A stretch of 64,000 nt of DNA from Sternotherus odoratus (taxonomy: Eukaryota; Chordata; Testudines; Kinosternidae): NCBI GenBank assembly GCA_032164245.1, contig JAVMKO010000003.1:64612390-64676389 (forward strand), written 5' to 3'. The notes below the pieces were generated by a model. That model saw only the letters and a program-made list of their open reading frames with translations. It was not told the DNA's origin and did no database searches. The position numbers were made by a program, and so were the translations under genes. Every line of letters starts with the position of its first letter. The first letter of the stretch is position 1. Below are positions 21,206-31,219 of this stretch, one piece after another.

Positions 21206-23939
21206 TACTTCTGGGCTTTGTCCTGCACAGAGAACTACCTGAGACCAAAGATCGGATTCTAGAAAATTTAGGTATTTCCAAACATCCAGTTAAAAAATGT
21301 AAAGTGCCACTGCCAACCAGAGATTGCTTGAGTAGTTCAGAATATTGGCCTAGGTGAGCCCTGGAATTAAAGCTCTCCCTAAAAACCCCAGGCCTGTTCT
21401 TACTGAGATAATAATCCTTCTGATGCCCAAGGGAGTTTTGCAAGTTGAAAGATTACAGGATAGGCCCCCACCTTTGTAACACGTACTGCCAGCAACTGTT
21501 TTGTAGCTTTCTGTATGACTCTTAAGACTGTGTACATGCCGAGTGGGATTTTCAAAGCACACCATGCTGGACTAGATGTGCTCCCACTGCACTCAATCAG
21601 AGTTTTATTACTGACTTCAATGCTAAGAAAAACACACAATGGTAGCAGAGCTGGGTCAATGATGAATACTTTTGAAAAAATTCCTCTAGATTTAGAATGG
21701 AAAAGTGCCCCCCAAAAATGTTGCTTGTCCGCACTGGAGAGGTCTTCAGCTTATAAATAGAAGCAACAAAGGCAATCAAGTTTTCCATATATACACGCAG
21801 TCCTGTGACAGTGAGGCAAAGAGTGCTTAAGTTGTGTCAAGGCTTGCAAAGGCTGAGTCCCAGCACCTCTAGGCTTAGCAATTCATAACTCCAGCACCTG
21901 TGGACTTGCTGCATCACTTATGTAAAAAAAGTTGCTTGAACCCCAGCATATTTTTCAGTACAAATTAAGCACTGGTAGCAAGTCAAACGTGAATGGGTTG
22001 ATTCTATGCAAAGCTCAGTCTACCAGCCCATCACTTCCTGGTGCAGTTCCCAAACTGCAATTGTTTCCTATATTGAACATTTGGCTCTACCTCTTGGCGT
22101 GCCAAGGTAGGATAGAGCACATCACTAATTTATATGATTCTGTGATTACTCATAATTATTTGTATTACCAAAACAGGACAGATGTTACAATATCTTCCCT
22201 TCTAAAACACACCCTTCTTAGTATGTCCCAGTTCCCATTTTCTTGTGTAAGAGTTCAAGGCAGCCACTTGGACCAGTGATTTGGCCTCATTTCATCACCT
22301 GGAAGTTGACTGGTTAAAATCTAACCAGTAATTTCACACCTGATATATTTAGTAACACATGACAAGAACTGTGAGCTAAATCAGTTTCTAAAGGCTGTAA
22401 GAAGATAAAAATTCCCTGCTCTGTCATAGAATGGAAATGAGTATACTTCAACCGCCATCCCTCTTAATCTGTTAGCCAGTCTTAGCAGCTTACCAAGCCT
22501 GTATTTAACCTATTTCCCTAATGGCAATTAAGAAATGTTTTCATTTCACAGAGAGAGGATTGCCAATAAAATCCCCTTGTCCCCCCCCGCCCCCCTTGCA
22601 CTTGTTCTCTCCATCCCTCTACCCCTTCCTCTACCCCTTCCTCTACCCCTTTGCCCAAAGCATCCAAAGCATTCCCTGTATGTTTGGGCAGCATGCAGTG
22701 AGGAAGAAATGATTAAGCAGCTGAATGTTTGAAATCCAGCTAAATGCATTGATTATTATCTACTTAGGGCTTTCTTATCTTGAACTGTGTAGTGCTTAAT
22801 GGCAGGTCCATTGTTTTCAGCTCAAAGGTATTAATGAAGGAATCAGGGCATCAGGCTGATGTCATAGGTAGCTGAAAGGTGACCTGTTGGACTGATTTCT
22901 CTGACTCCGCCCCTTTCTAAGACCTTTCCCCCTAGTTCAGTAGAAGGGTTAGTGTTTTTAAAGATTAAAAAAAAAGTCAGGTTGCATTTGTGTGTCTGGT
23001 AAAAGGATTGAAGAGGCTCCTAAATATCCTGCTTAAAAGATGTACTCATAGCTTCTGCTCTACTTTCTCACTTGATAAAGACTCTCACAGGCTTGCATGG
23101 GGCTGTATGTGAAAGCAATCTGCCCCTGTTCACACCTGTAGTCGAAACTGTCCAGTAGACTGCAGCGTGTGGCCTGAGCCATGTTGCTGAAGGTGAGGTG
23201 TACAGTTTATTTTCACTTTGGAAAAAAAAGCTGTAAGAAAGTAGCTGTTACCAAGACTTACTTTTTGACAAAGAAGTTTTGCTTTTAAACAGTACCTCTC
23301 CCTTCAGTAAATTATAGGAGTTAAAAAATCATGTTTACATAACCAAGTGACAATTTTACTTTTTACAACCTCCGAAGGGTAAAACTGCAACTCTTTAAAA
23401 ATGTACACAGTTCATTAAAAACAAATTTCAGTTTATTTTGGATGATCAGATTCCTCCATTTATATTTGAGGTTATGTTGTTAGGTAAACGCTGTTCACCA
23501 TTGTATAACATAACCAGTGAGAGCAAGAAAGATTTGAAGTATCTCTTACAATTTATCCTACATGGTTATGTTTGTATTTTTACAAACACTTTGATCTTTG
23601 TAACTCTGTATGTGACACACCATGATAAATCTCAACCTCTTCCATTTATATTTTTATGTGGCCTTGCAGAACATTTTTGCTTTTCTTTGTTTCGAACCAA
23701 ACTAATCCATGCTGCTTATTCTTACCTTTTAAACTTTGCACAGTAGTGCCTTACTCACATTTATCATGTTCAAGAAGAAGACATTATTAGATCAAATACT
23801 TTTTCCATTTACTCAGTTACAATTTTTTTTTAATGTACTGTATTACCAAAAGCAGACATCGAAGTTCTTGTGGTTTGGAATTGGAACAAATAAAGAACAA
23901 AATTGTTTTTAAGTTGTGGTGTCCTAAGGTAGCAGATCA
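21206..23939. other. mostly unassigned sequence
   Basis: It contains a degenerate palindromic repeat at about 21538-21635 (GGATTTTCAAAGCAC to ACTGACTTCAATG) and a three-unit 12-bp tandem repeat at 22615-22650. Otherwise unique AT-rich DNA. At about 23182 an ATG followed by TGCTGAAGGTGAGG looks like a start codon plus splice donor, but nothing else supports an exon. Confidence 0.3.
22615..22650. repeat. 12-bp tandem repeat, 3 units
   Basis: Three units of TCCTCTACCCCT (the first with one change). Confidence 0.95.
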
Positions 23940-23962
23940 TGTGTGTGTGTGTGTGTGTGTGT
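23940..23962. repeat. (TG)n microsatellite
   Basis: About eleven TG units. Confidence 0.95.
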
Positions 23963-25424
23963 CCAAGTGAGCCTCAAACCGGAATGAAAAACATGCGTCT
24001 TTCTTTTTTTGCCATTTAATGAGACAGCCTTTTTCTGTAACACATAATTTAATCTGTATCTTTGTAACTACACTTAAAATTAATGTCTGTGCTGGCGTGT
24101 GATTAATGATTTAGGGCTTTTGTGTTATATAAATGAATGAGTGAAGAGTCGACTCCTTTTTGGCTCTTCCGTTTCAGTTCAGTTTCAGCCTCTTGAGGGT
24201 TTGACCACCCATTGCAAAACCTAGTGCTCATTTGAAGGACACTTCTGAGTAGCTCATTAGCAAACACTAGATAGCAGAAGAGAAAGTGGAGGCAGGAAAA
24301 GAGAGTGGCACTGAATATTAAAAGGTGAGTAAGAGCTGGCCAGATCAATATGATATTTTTAACAGTAGCTTTGCAGAATAGTCTGGTGGAATCATTTGGT
24401 TTTTATCACAAGAAAAGTAAAGAACTGGATTACACTACATTTAACTCATCTTGTTTATAATCATATCTTGCATTTGTTTGAAGGGTATCTCCTAAGAGAA
24501 TCTTCTATCTGTTAACATTTTAAGTTAGACAAATTGAAAGAGGGAGGATTTTAAAAAATGAGTCATTGTGGATTGCAATCTATTATTATAGGCCAAACTA
24601 ATAATTGATCAAAATCTGTAATATTCCCTGTGTCTCTCATTTAATCCTATAGCTTCCCAAGAATCAGCAGTAAAAATCTATTGAAATGTAAGATTACCAA
24701 ACTGAAGCAATCAGACTGAAGTAATTAAGGAAGGGGACCAGTGTTTTTCTGAGATGACAAAAGTCATCTTAGTCAGAGTTTCTTATCTTGAAACAGTTAT
24801 TTCACAACTGGGTTTTAAAAAACTACAACCCCAAACCTGTTTTTCTTGTTAATTAAAATCTGAGGAAGCATATTTTGTCTCATATTTGCTATTACCTTCA
24901 ATCTTTCCTCACAAAATTGCATTGGGATTTTCAGAGGAAAAAGTGCTTCGTTACTTATTCAGTAGTATAAACTTATGTATCAAAATCATTGGTGACATTT
25001 TTGTTTCATGAATTTATCTTAAACCTAAAAAGTGGGAGGGGAGGAAGGTTCCGTTTAAAGGTCAGAATATTTCAGTATTTGAATCCTGACATTTTTACTT
25101 CTTTCCCCTACACTACCCTAGACCTGAGACTTAGAAGCTTTTAAAATGTTTTATATTCTATCTAGTTTGTATTACAATACTTTAAACTGTCACATGTTAA
25201 ATCCTAGATTAATTAAATATCAAAGTAAATTTTACAACATCCTATGTACAAAAATATCACTCTTGGAAGACATACAGCATTTTGGGTGGAGGGGAATTCG
25301 AGCACTGGCAAAATTCAATAAAGGTCTCTTAGTGATAATTAATATAGAGAGAGTCAAACATGGGAGGAAGGTACCTTACAGATAGTTAAGATCTTGTGTC
25401 TGCTTCAGAAACTTTACAGTCCAA
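23963..25424. other. unassigned AT-rich sequence
   Basis: No gene, RNA or classified repeat recognised. Confidence 0.35.
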
Positions 25425-25540
25425 GGTTCTGATTCTGCAAGGATTTATAATATGTCAGTAGTCCCACTGAATTCAATCAGACTACTCATGTATGTAAAGT
25501 TACTCACATGCATAAGTGTAAGCAGGATCCAGCCCTTAAG
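25425..25540. repeat. palindromic MITE-like repeat
   Basis: GGTTCTGATTCTGCAAGGAT at the left mirrors GTAAGCAGGATCCAGCCCTT at the right; the centre reads GTCCCACTGAATTCAATCAG. The right end of this repeat is included in the left arm of the large inverted duplication that starts at 25522. Confidence 0.65.
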
Positions 25541-25716
25541 GAGTGCTCATATACAGTACACAGCCTCAACCACATTAATTCTTAATTTATTTGAGGTTCA
25601 GTAATCTGGTTGTTTATAATATATTTAAGAAATGTTATGATTTGGGGTTGAAAATTAAAATACAGTGGCTTCTCTTCCTTAAACAAGTTGAGGACCATGT
25701 GATGTTTTTTAGCTTG
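25522..25716 (+). repeat. left arm of a ~190-bp inverted duplication
   Basis: This arm (from GCAGGATCCAGCCC to TTTTTTAGCTTG) reappears in reverse complement at 26465-26652. By eye there are about five substitutions and one 7-bp length difference over roughly 188 bases. The separation is 748 bp. The arm is not a recognised transposon end, although it includes the end of the palindromic repeat at 25425-25540. Confidence 0.93.
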
Positions 25717-26464
25717 ACAGTCTGTAGGCAGACTAGTTCTGGTGATTTTCTTTTGTGTCTGGCATAACTGTCAAGCAGATTTAGCTCATCTGAAGTTATA
25801 TTTATTTGCTTATCATTCAAGCCGGGAAGAAAATAGTGATGATCAAATTATGTGATAATGCGAAGGGAAAAGTGTTATCCTCTTCCTCATTTGTCATGAT
25901 GCTGATGATATTGGGTTAAATTAAGAGCATTGCCACTGAAATTACTTTCAAGGCTGGAAAATTTAATCAGAAAAGGCCTTGGTAGCTATAAATTTGTGGC
26001 AGCAGTCCCTAATTCATCTTGTAATTCTATGACAGGCTCCAAATTGCCCGTATTTGGATCACCTCAATGAACAGTTAATGAAAGAGTAAAGGGAACATGA
26101 AGGTCAATCATACTGAATTCCTCTCCCTAACCCTCAATTTTTATTGTAACAGATATTGATTTAATATCATTCATTTAACAGAGCTCTTTTTGTTTCATAC
26201 ATACTGAAAGGTGAACAATTTCGCTCTTGGTTTCTTTTCTCCCAGTATGCACAAAACATTCCAGACTAAAAGCTCCCCATAGTCAAAATATATCCCTAGA
26301 AGTAACTAACAAAAATCCCACTTCTAGCCTGATAGCTTTAAATTCCTATCTTTATTTAAGTATAAGAATATAACTTTCAGTGATGGCATTGGCTTCTGCA
26401 TACGTACATTGCTGCACTGACCTCAGAATTTGGCCTAACGTGCATGCATCTGAAAACCTTTTTC

Positions 26465-26652
26465 CAAGCTAAAAAACATCCCATTGTCCTCAACTTGTTT
26501 AAGGAAGAGAAGCTACTGTATTTTAATTTTCAACCCCAAATCATAACATTTCTTAAATATATTATAAACAACCAGATTAGTGAATCTCAAATAAATTAAT
26601 GTGGTTGAGGCTGTGTACTGTATATGAGCACTCCTTAAGGGCTGGATCCTGC
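26465..26652 (-). repeat. right arm of a ~190-bp inverted duplication
   Basis: Reverse complement of 25522-25716 with roughly 97% identity outside one 7-bp gap. Homology stops sharply at GGATCCTGC on the outer side and at CAAGCT on the inner side. This copy has only the last bases of the palindromic repeat, showing that the repeat was already present when the duplication formed. Confidence 0.93.
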
Positions 26653-27989
26653 ATACAAACCTCAAAAAAATGCTTTTTAGCCCCCTGTGTGTAACTTAAC
26701 TACATGGTAAAAATTATAAGTGATGAACCCCCATTTGAGTACTGTAAAAGTAAATCAGGAGCTAACAGCATAAAATGCCATTAGGAAATCCTATTGGTCA
26801 ATAGCTGGGTCAACCTTTTTGTTTATGAGCCACATCACAAGTAACCTCGACAACTAATGACTGCTGACCAGACAAAATGCAAGATTTTCTAACGACCTTT
26901 AAAACACTGTGATTCAATTTAATAGTGGGTTATTAACAACAGGTGGGTAAATAATAATGTCAGGTAACCTTGTCTCTTTCCTGCAATATATCATCTTCTT
27001 GCTTTCCTAGTTTGAGTGTTTAAAAAATACGTTTGTTAACTCTACTTTCTCTTTTTCAGGATACCTTGTTTCTTTGAAAGGTTGACAGCCTTACCTCTTT
27101 CTCTCCCTCATTAACTTTCCTCCCCTCTTCCCTCCTTGGCTTCTTGCTCTCCTTTTTCCTTGCTTTCATGTTTTAATTCTTTCAGACTCCTCTTGTTGCT
27201 CTGTCTCTTCTTCCATTTAGCTTCTACTTCTTCCTAGAAGGCTTTTTAGCTTGGGGTTTTTTGTTGTTGTTGTTGGTTTCTTTGTTTGTTTTTTGTTAGA
27301 AGTACACTAGTGACCAGAAAGAAGAGAAATGTTGGAAAGGTAAAAGCAATGGTCATTCAATGCAAAACTCCTTGTATCACTTCAGTCACAGCAGGAAGCC
27401 CTGCTACTTCTGATAAAGCTAGATCAGGAATCTCCTACAGCTTCAGGGTCAGGTCTCTTCCTATCAAATTAAAGCTAAAAGCTATTTATTGCAGGGGAAA
27501 GACTGGAGGTGAGAGAAGTGAGTGGAGAAGGCCACTTTCTCCTGAGATGCAGGGAAAGCTGGGAGAGTTTATTTTTTCAAGGCAAATGGTTAGGGGTAAA
27601 GATTCAGACCTATTCCCTAACGAATCTCTCTTGTACAACCCACAATAGGGACACATTGACTAAAGGGATGAAAAATTAACTATAAGAGTTGTCTGTTTTT
27701 TTCACTGTGGTTAATGTATAGTCAAGGGTTGCCGCCACCATTTTTAAGCTCTTTAAAAATAGCTGTTCCCAAAAGGCTCTCATTTAGAATTTCACTTTGT
27801 TTTTTAAATAGACTGTTGAATCATCACAAATTTACCAGCTGTAGTACAGCCGTGGTCATTCAAAGTTTAACATTCACCAACAATTAGTCCCCTACAGTCG
27901 GTGAGATAGAAGCCAAGCTGTGCAGGAACTAGAATTTCTGTTTTGTGGGAAATCCTGTGATTTCAAATTTAGTTTAGTTCTAAATTGGC
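26653..27989. other. unassigned sequence
   Basis: Unique-looking, with a TTG/GTT-rich stretch near 27255-27295. No gene or classified repeat. The 120-codon plus frame at 27286 lacks family resemblance. Confidence 0.35.
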
Positions 27990-28310
27990 ACAAAAGCAGA
28001 GAATTTCAAAATTTCTTGAAGAACAAAGTCATACATTTAGTTTTGGGTCATTCTAAACAATTCACTTCAGTTTTGACATTTAAAAAAATTTAAATGTATA
28101 ATAAAATAAATTTCTAATTAAAAGTCATTTTGAAACTAAAAATGGAAACAAAACATTCCATTTCAAAAAATGTAAAAACAAAATGTTTTGGCTTTATCAA
28201 CATGCATTATTTTAAAAAAAATTCAAAATGAAATGTTGAAATTAATACATCTCATGGGAAGTTTTTGTTTTAATGAAACAGCATTTCCAAGTGGAAAAAC
28301 TCCATGGGTG
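27990..28310. repeat. AT-rich degenerate repeat with TTGAAA/TTTCAA motifs
   Basis: Repeated and inverted short motifs (CAAAATTTCTTG, AACATTCCATTTCAAAA, TTCAAAATGAAATGTTG) suggest an old AT-rich MITE. No clear ends. Confidence 0.4.
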
Positions 28311-28857
28311 ACCATCTCATCCTTTGGGTCCTATTATGTATATTAGCAAATACATAATATAAAAGTCATACAGAAAAGTCAGCTAAAAAGGTCTACTCAT
28401 CCCACATTAAAATATAAATGAAAACATAGCTACCAGCAAATACAATAATAAAATGAACTCATAGCACACATAACAAACCCACCAACCCTCAGCCTGTCCT
28501 CTCCCTAAAAGCTTGGAGAAGAAAGATGGGTTTTGCAATGAGTTCATAAGGGTAACAATTCTAAACTCTGCAGACCCAGGGAAGAATGAATTCCTAAATC
28601 AATGATCCCTCACAGAGAACTCCCAACCAGCATTCGCCACCTCATTTATATAAGGGGAGCTCCAGCTAAAGCACTTTTGTGGATCACAGATGGCAATGGG
28701 GCTTGGGAAGAAAGGTGGTCTCTTGGGACCAGTCCTACAATTGAATCTGCACTGGTGAAGCTTTGTGTCTGCATGATTCCCTTTAGAAGTCGATGAGTCT
28801 GTGCACAGGTACAGAGGTCCACCCACATGAACTCAGTTGCAAGACTGTAGCCTTTGG
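28311..28857. other. unclassified, possibly dispersed repeat
   Basis: The stretch from about 28490 to 28840 feels repeat-like (TTTATATAAGGGGAGCTCCA, TCTTGGGACCAGTCCTACAA) but I cannot name the family. No coding evidence. Confidence 0.3.
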
Positions 28858-29013
28858 CAGTGCCTAATTTCTAAGGAAAGTGGTGCTGGGGCTCAAGCAG
28901 TTTTTTTACACTACTAAATGATGCAGCAGACCCGGAGGTGCTGGGGCCATTACTGCCAAACCTAGAGGTACTGATGCTTAGCCCTGGCAAGCTTTGGCAT
29001 AAATTAAGCACTG
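28858..29013. mobile_element. hAT-type MITE (~156 bp), degenerate
   Basis: The left end CAGTGCCTAATTT pairs with the right end AAATTAAGCACTG. The flanks GCCTTTGG (28850-28857) and GCATTAGG (29014-29021) match at 6 of 8 positions, compatible with a decayed 8-bp target duplication. Confidence 0.6.
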
Positions 29014-29473
29014 GCATTAGGTAGTAAGGATATGCTGCCCTTAGTTTATTTATGCAACCCTCAAGAACTGCATAGACTTAGGGTTGTCTATGGGTATGTC
29101 TACACTATGAAATTAGGTCAATTTTATAGAAGTCAATTTCTAGAAAGTGATTTTATACAGTCGATTGTGTGTCCCAACTAAGCGCATTAAATCGGCGGTG
29201 TGCATCCTCAATATCACAGCTAGCATGGACTCACGGAGCAGTGCACTGTGAGTAGCTGTTCCACAGTCCCTGCAGTCTCCGCTGCCCATTGGAATTCTGG
29301 GTTAAGCTCCCAATGCCTGATAGAGCAAAAACATTGTCGCAGGTGGTTTTGGGTACATGTCGTCAGTCTCCCCTCTCTCTGCCTCCCTCTATCCCTCCAT
29401 GAAAGCAATGGCAGACAATCATTTAGCACCTTTCTTCCTGGATTACCCGTGCAGACTCCTTAGCACAGCAAGC

Positions 29474-30375
29474 ATGGAGCCTGCTCAGGACACCGGTGCT
29501 GTTGTGAGCATTGTAAACACCTTGTGCATTATCCTGCGGTATGTGCAGAACCTGGCTTGGAGACGCCAGCACGAAGACAATTGTGAGGAGGACATGGACA
29601 CAGCACAGGATGTGGCAATTGGAACATCATGATGACAATGGGGCAGGTTCATACAGTGGAACACCAATTCTGGGCCCAGCAAACCAGCATCGACTGGTGG
29701 GACTACATAGTGTTGCAGGTATGGGATGATTCCTAGTGGCTGCGAAACTTCCACACGTGTAAGGCCACTTTCATGGAACTTTGTGAGTTGCTTTCCCCCA
29801 CCCTGAAATGCAAGAATACCAAGATGAGAGCTGCCCTGACAGTTGAGAAGTGAGTGGAAGCTTGCAACAGTTGAGAAGTCCTGTGGAAGCTTGCAACGCC
29901 TGACTGCTACCGGTCAGTCACGAATCAATTTGGAGTGGGCAAATCTCTTGTGGAGGCCACTGTGATCCAAGCAGCCAATGCAATCACTAACCTTCTGCTA
30001 GCAAGGGTAGTGACTCTGGGAAATGTGCAGATCATAATGGAGGGCTTTGCTGCAATGGAGTTCCCTAACTGTGGTGGGGCGATAGATGGAACGCATATCC
30101 CTATCTTGGCACCGGAATACCTCGCCAACCAGTATGTAAACAGCAAGGGGTACTTCTCAATGGTGCTGCAAGCACTGGTGGATTACAAGGGACGTTTCAC
30201 CAACATCAACGTGGGATGGCCGGGAAAGGTGCATGACGCTCGCATCTTTAGGAACTCTGGGCTGTTTGAACAGCTGCAGGAAGAGACTTACTTCCCACAC
30301 CAGAAAATTACTGTTGGGGATGTTGAAATGCCAATAGTTATCTTTGGAGACCCAGCCTACCCTTCTCCAGCTTCA
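29474..30375 (+). pseudogene. Harbinger DDE transposase pseudogene (HARBI1-like)
   Basis: The best-preserved part (29935-30375) carries the DDE_Tnp_4-type core: CGGAIDGTHIP (first catalytic Asp), GWPGKVHDARIF, and VIFGDPAYP (second catalytic Asp). The frame is open upstream to about 29880 (text equivalent to WKLATPDCYRSV). Before that, an in-frame TGA follows GTTGAGAAG within a 28-bp tandem duplication (29841-29868 and 29869-29897). The probable N-terminal start is the ATG at 29474 (MEPAQDTGAVV), with at least two frame changes before the core. After GDPAYP the reading runs directly into antisense sequence of the neighbouring gene. The region that should hold the third catalytic acid (Glu) and the C-terminus is therefore deleted and the enzyme cannot be active. 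HARBI1-like proteins act as nuclear endonuclease/integrases that work together with the Myb-like partner. Confidence 0.88.
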
Positions 30376-30857
30376 GGGTCCAGGAACCCGCCTTGGGAGG
30401 GTATTGGCTCCAGGGTGATGAAAGGTTCCTGGCTGCCAGGGAGAATGGATTCTCCACTTGCCTGCTGTGCATTCTCTTCCTCCTCCTCCTCTTCCTCATC
30501 CACAAAATACTCCTCCCTGTTGCGTGCAACTGCCCCCTTGCAGGTGTCCACAGACAGTGGTGGGGTAGTGGTAGGGGTCCCCTCTTAGAATGGCATGCAG
30601 CTGATCGTAGAAGCAGCATGTAAGGGGCTCTGACCCAGAGTGACTGTTTGCTTCCTTTGTCTTTTGTAAGGCTTGCATGAGCTCCTTAACTTTCATGCGG
30701 CACTGCTGCGTGTCCCTGTTGTAGTCTCTGTCCAAAATGCCCTGTGCAATTTTGGCATATATGTCAGCATTTCTTCTTCTTGAATGGAGTTCTGCCTGCA
30801 CAGATTCTTCTCCCATTCAGTCCATGCTGGAGCTCGTTTGCAATTCTGGGACTGCAT
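30355..30857 (-). pseudogene. Myb/SANT-like Harbinger partner protein, pseudogene
   Basis: From the minus-strand ATG at 30855-30857 the translation begins MQSQNCKRAPAWTE, a start I recognise from Myb/SANT-like (trihelix) transposon partner proteins. A frameshifting deletion follows: the next helix resumes in another frame (30496-30816) as GEESVQAELHSRRRNADIYA, KIAQGILDRDYNRDTQQCR and MKVKELMQALQKTKEA. A second shift moves to the acidic linker (MDTCKGAV, a run of Glu, ENAQQASGESILPG) in the frame 30357-30551. In Harbinger systems this protein imports the transposase to the nucleus and binds the subterminal DNA. Convergent with the transposase remnant and fused to it through a deletion near 30360-30390. 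Confidence 0.82.
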
Positions 30858-31219
30858 GGTCACCTGTGCTGCTGATCTCGCCACACTGATGAAACTGGAA
30901 ATGAAATTCAAAAGTTCCCGGGGATTTTCCTGTGTACCTGGCTAGTGCATCTGAGTTGAAAGTGCTGTACAGAGCAGTCATATTGGAGCATTCTGGGATA
31001 GCTCTTGGAGGCCAATACCTTCGAATTGCATCTACACTACTCCAAATTTGATTCCACAAAGTAGATTTTAGTGCTAATCCCCACACTAGGGAGGAGTACA
31101 GCAGTCAATTTTAAGAACCCTTTAGGTCGACGGAATGGGGTTGGTTGCATAGGCGCATTGAGTATAAAATCAACCTAACGTGGCTAAATTCGACCTAACC
31201 TCGTAGTGTAGACCAGGGC

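Larger units (their letters stand above)
29092..31219. mobile_element. Harbinger (PIF/Harbinger) DNA transposon, decayed coding copy
   Basis: Inverted ends: left GGGTATGTCTACACTATG, and the right end in reverse complement GCCCTGGTCTACACTACG. Both continue into similar subterminal text (AAATTAGGTCAATTTT versus GGTTAGGTCGAATTT). Between them lie the two gene remnants typical of the superfamily in vertebrates, a DDE transposase on plus and a Myb/SANT-like protein on minus, arranged convergently. Several frameshifts, a stop and a central deletion make it non-autonomous now. The exact ends and the 3-bp target duplication were not resolved. Its ends match the MITEs at 9183-9431, 19436-19686, 51709-51971 and 53907-54197, so relatives of this element are likely to have mobilised them. 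Confidence 0.85.

Noticed and set aside
23182..23200. ATG followed by TGCTGAAGGTGAGG as a possible first exon
   Set aside because: Start codon plus donor can occur by chance; no promoter, no downstream exon on the plus strand.
25635..25820. Protein-like minus frame (NITSDELNLLDSYARHKRKS)
   Set aside because: No donor could be found and the frame enters the inverted duplication; kept out of the candidate exon list.
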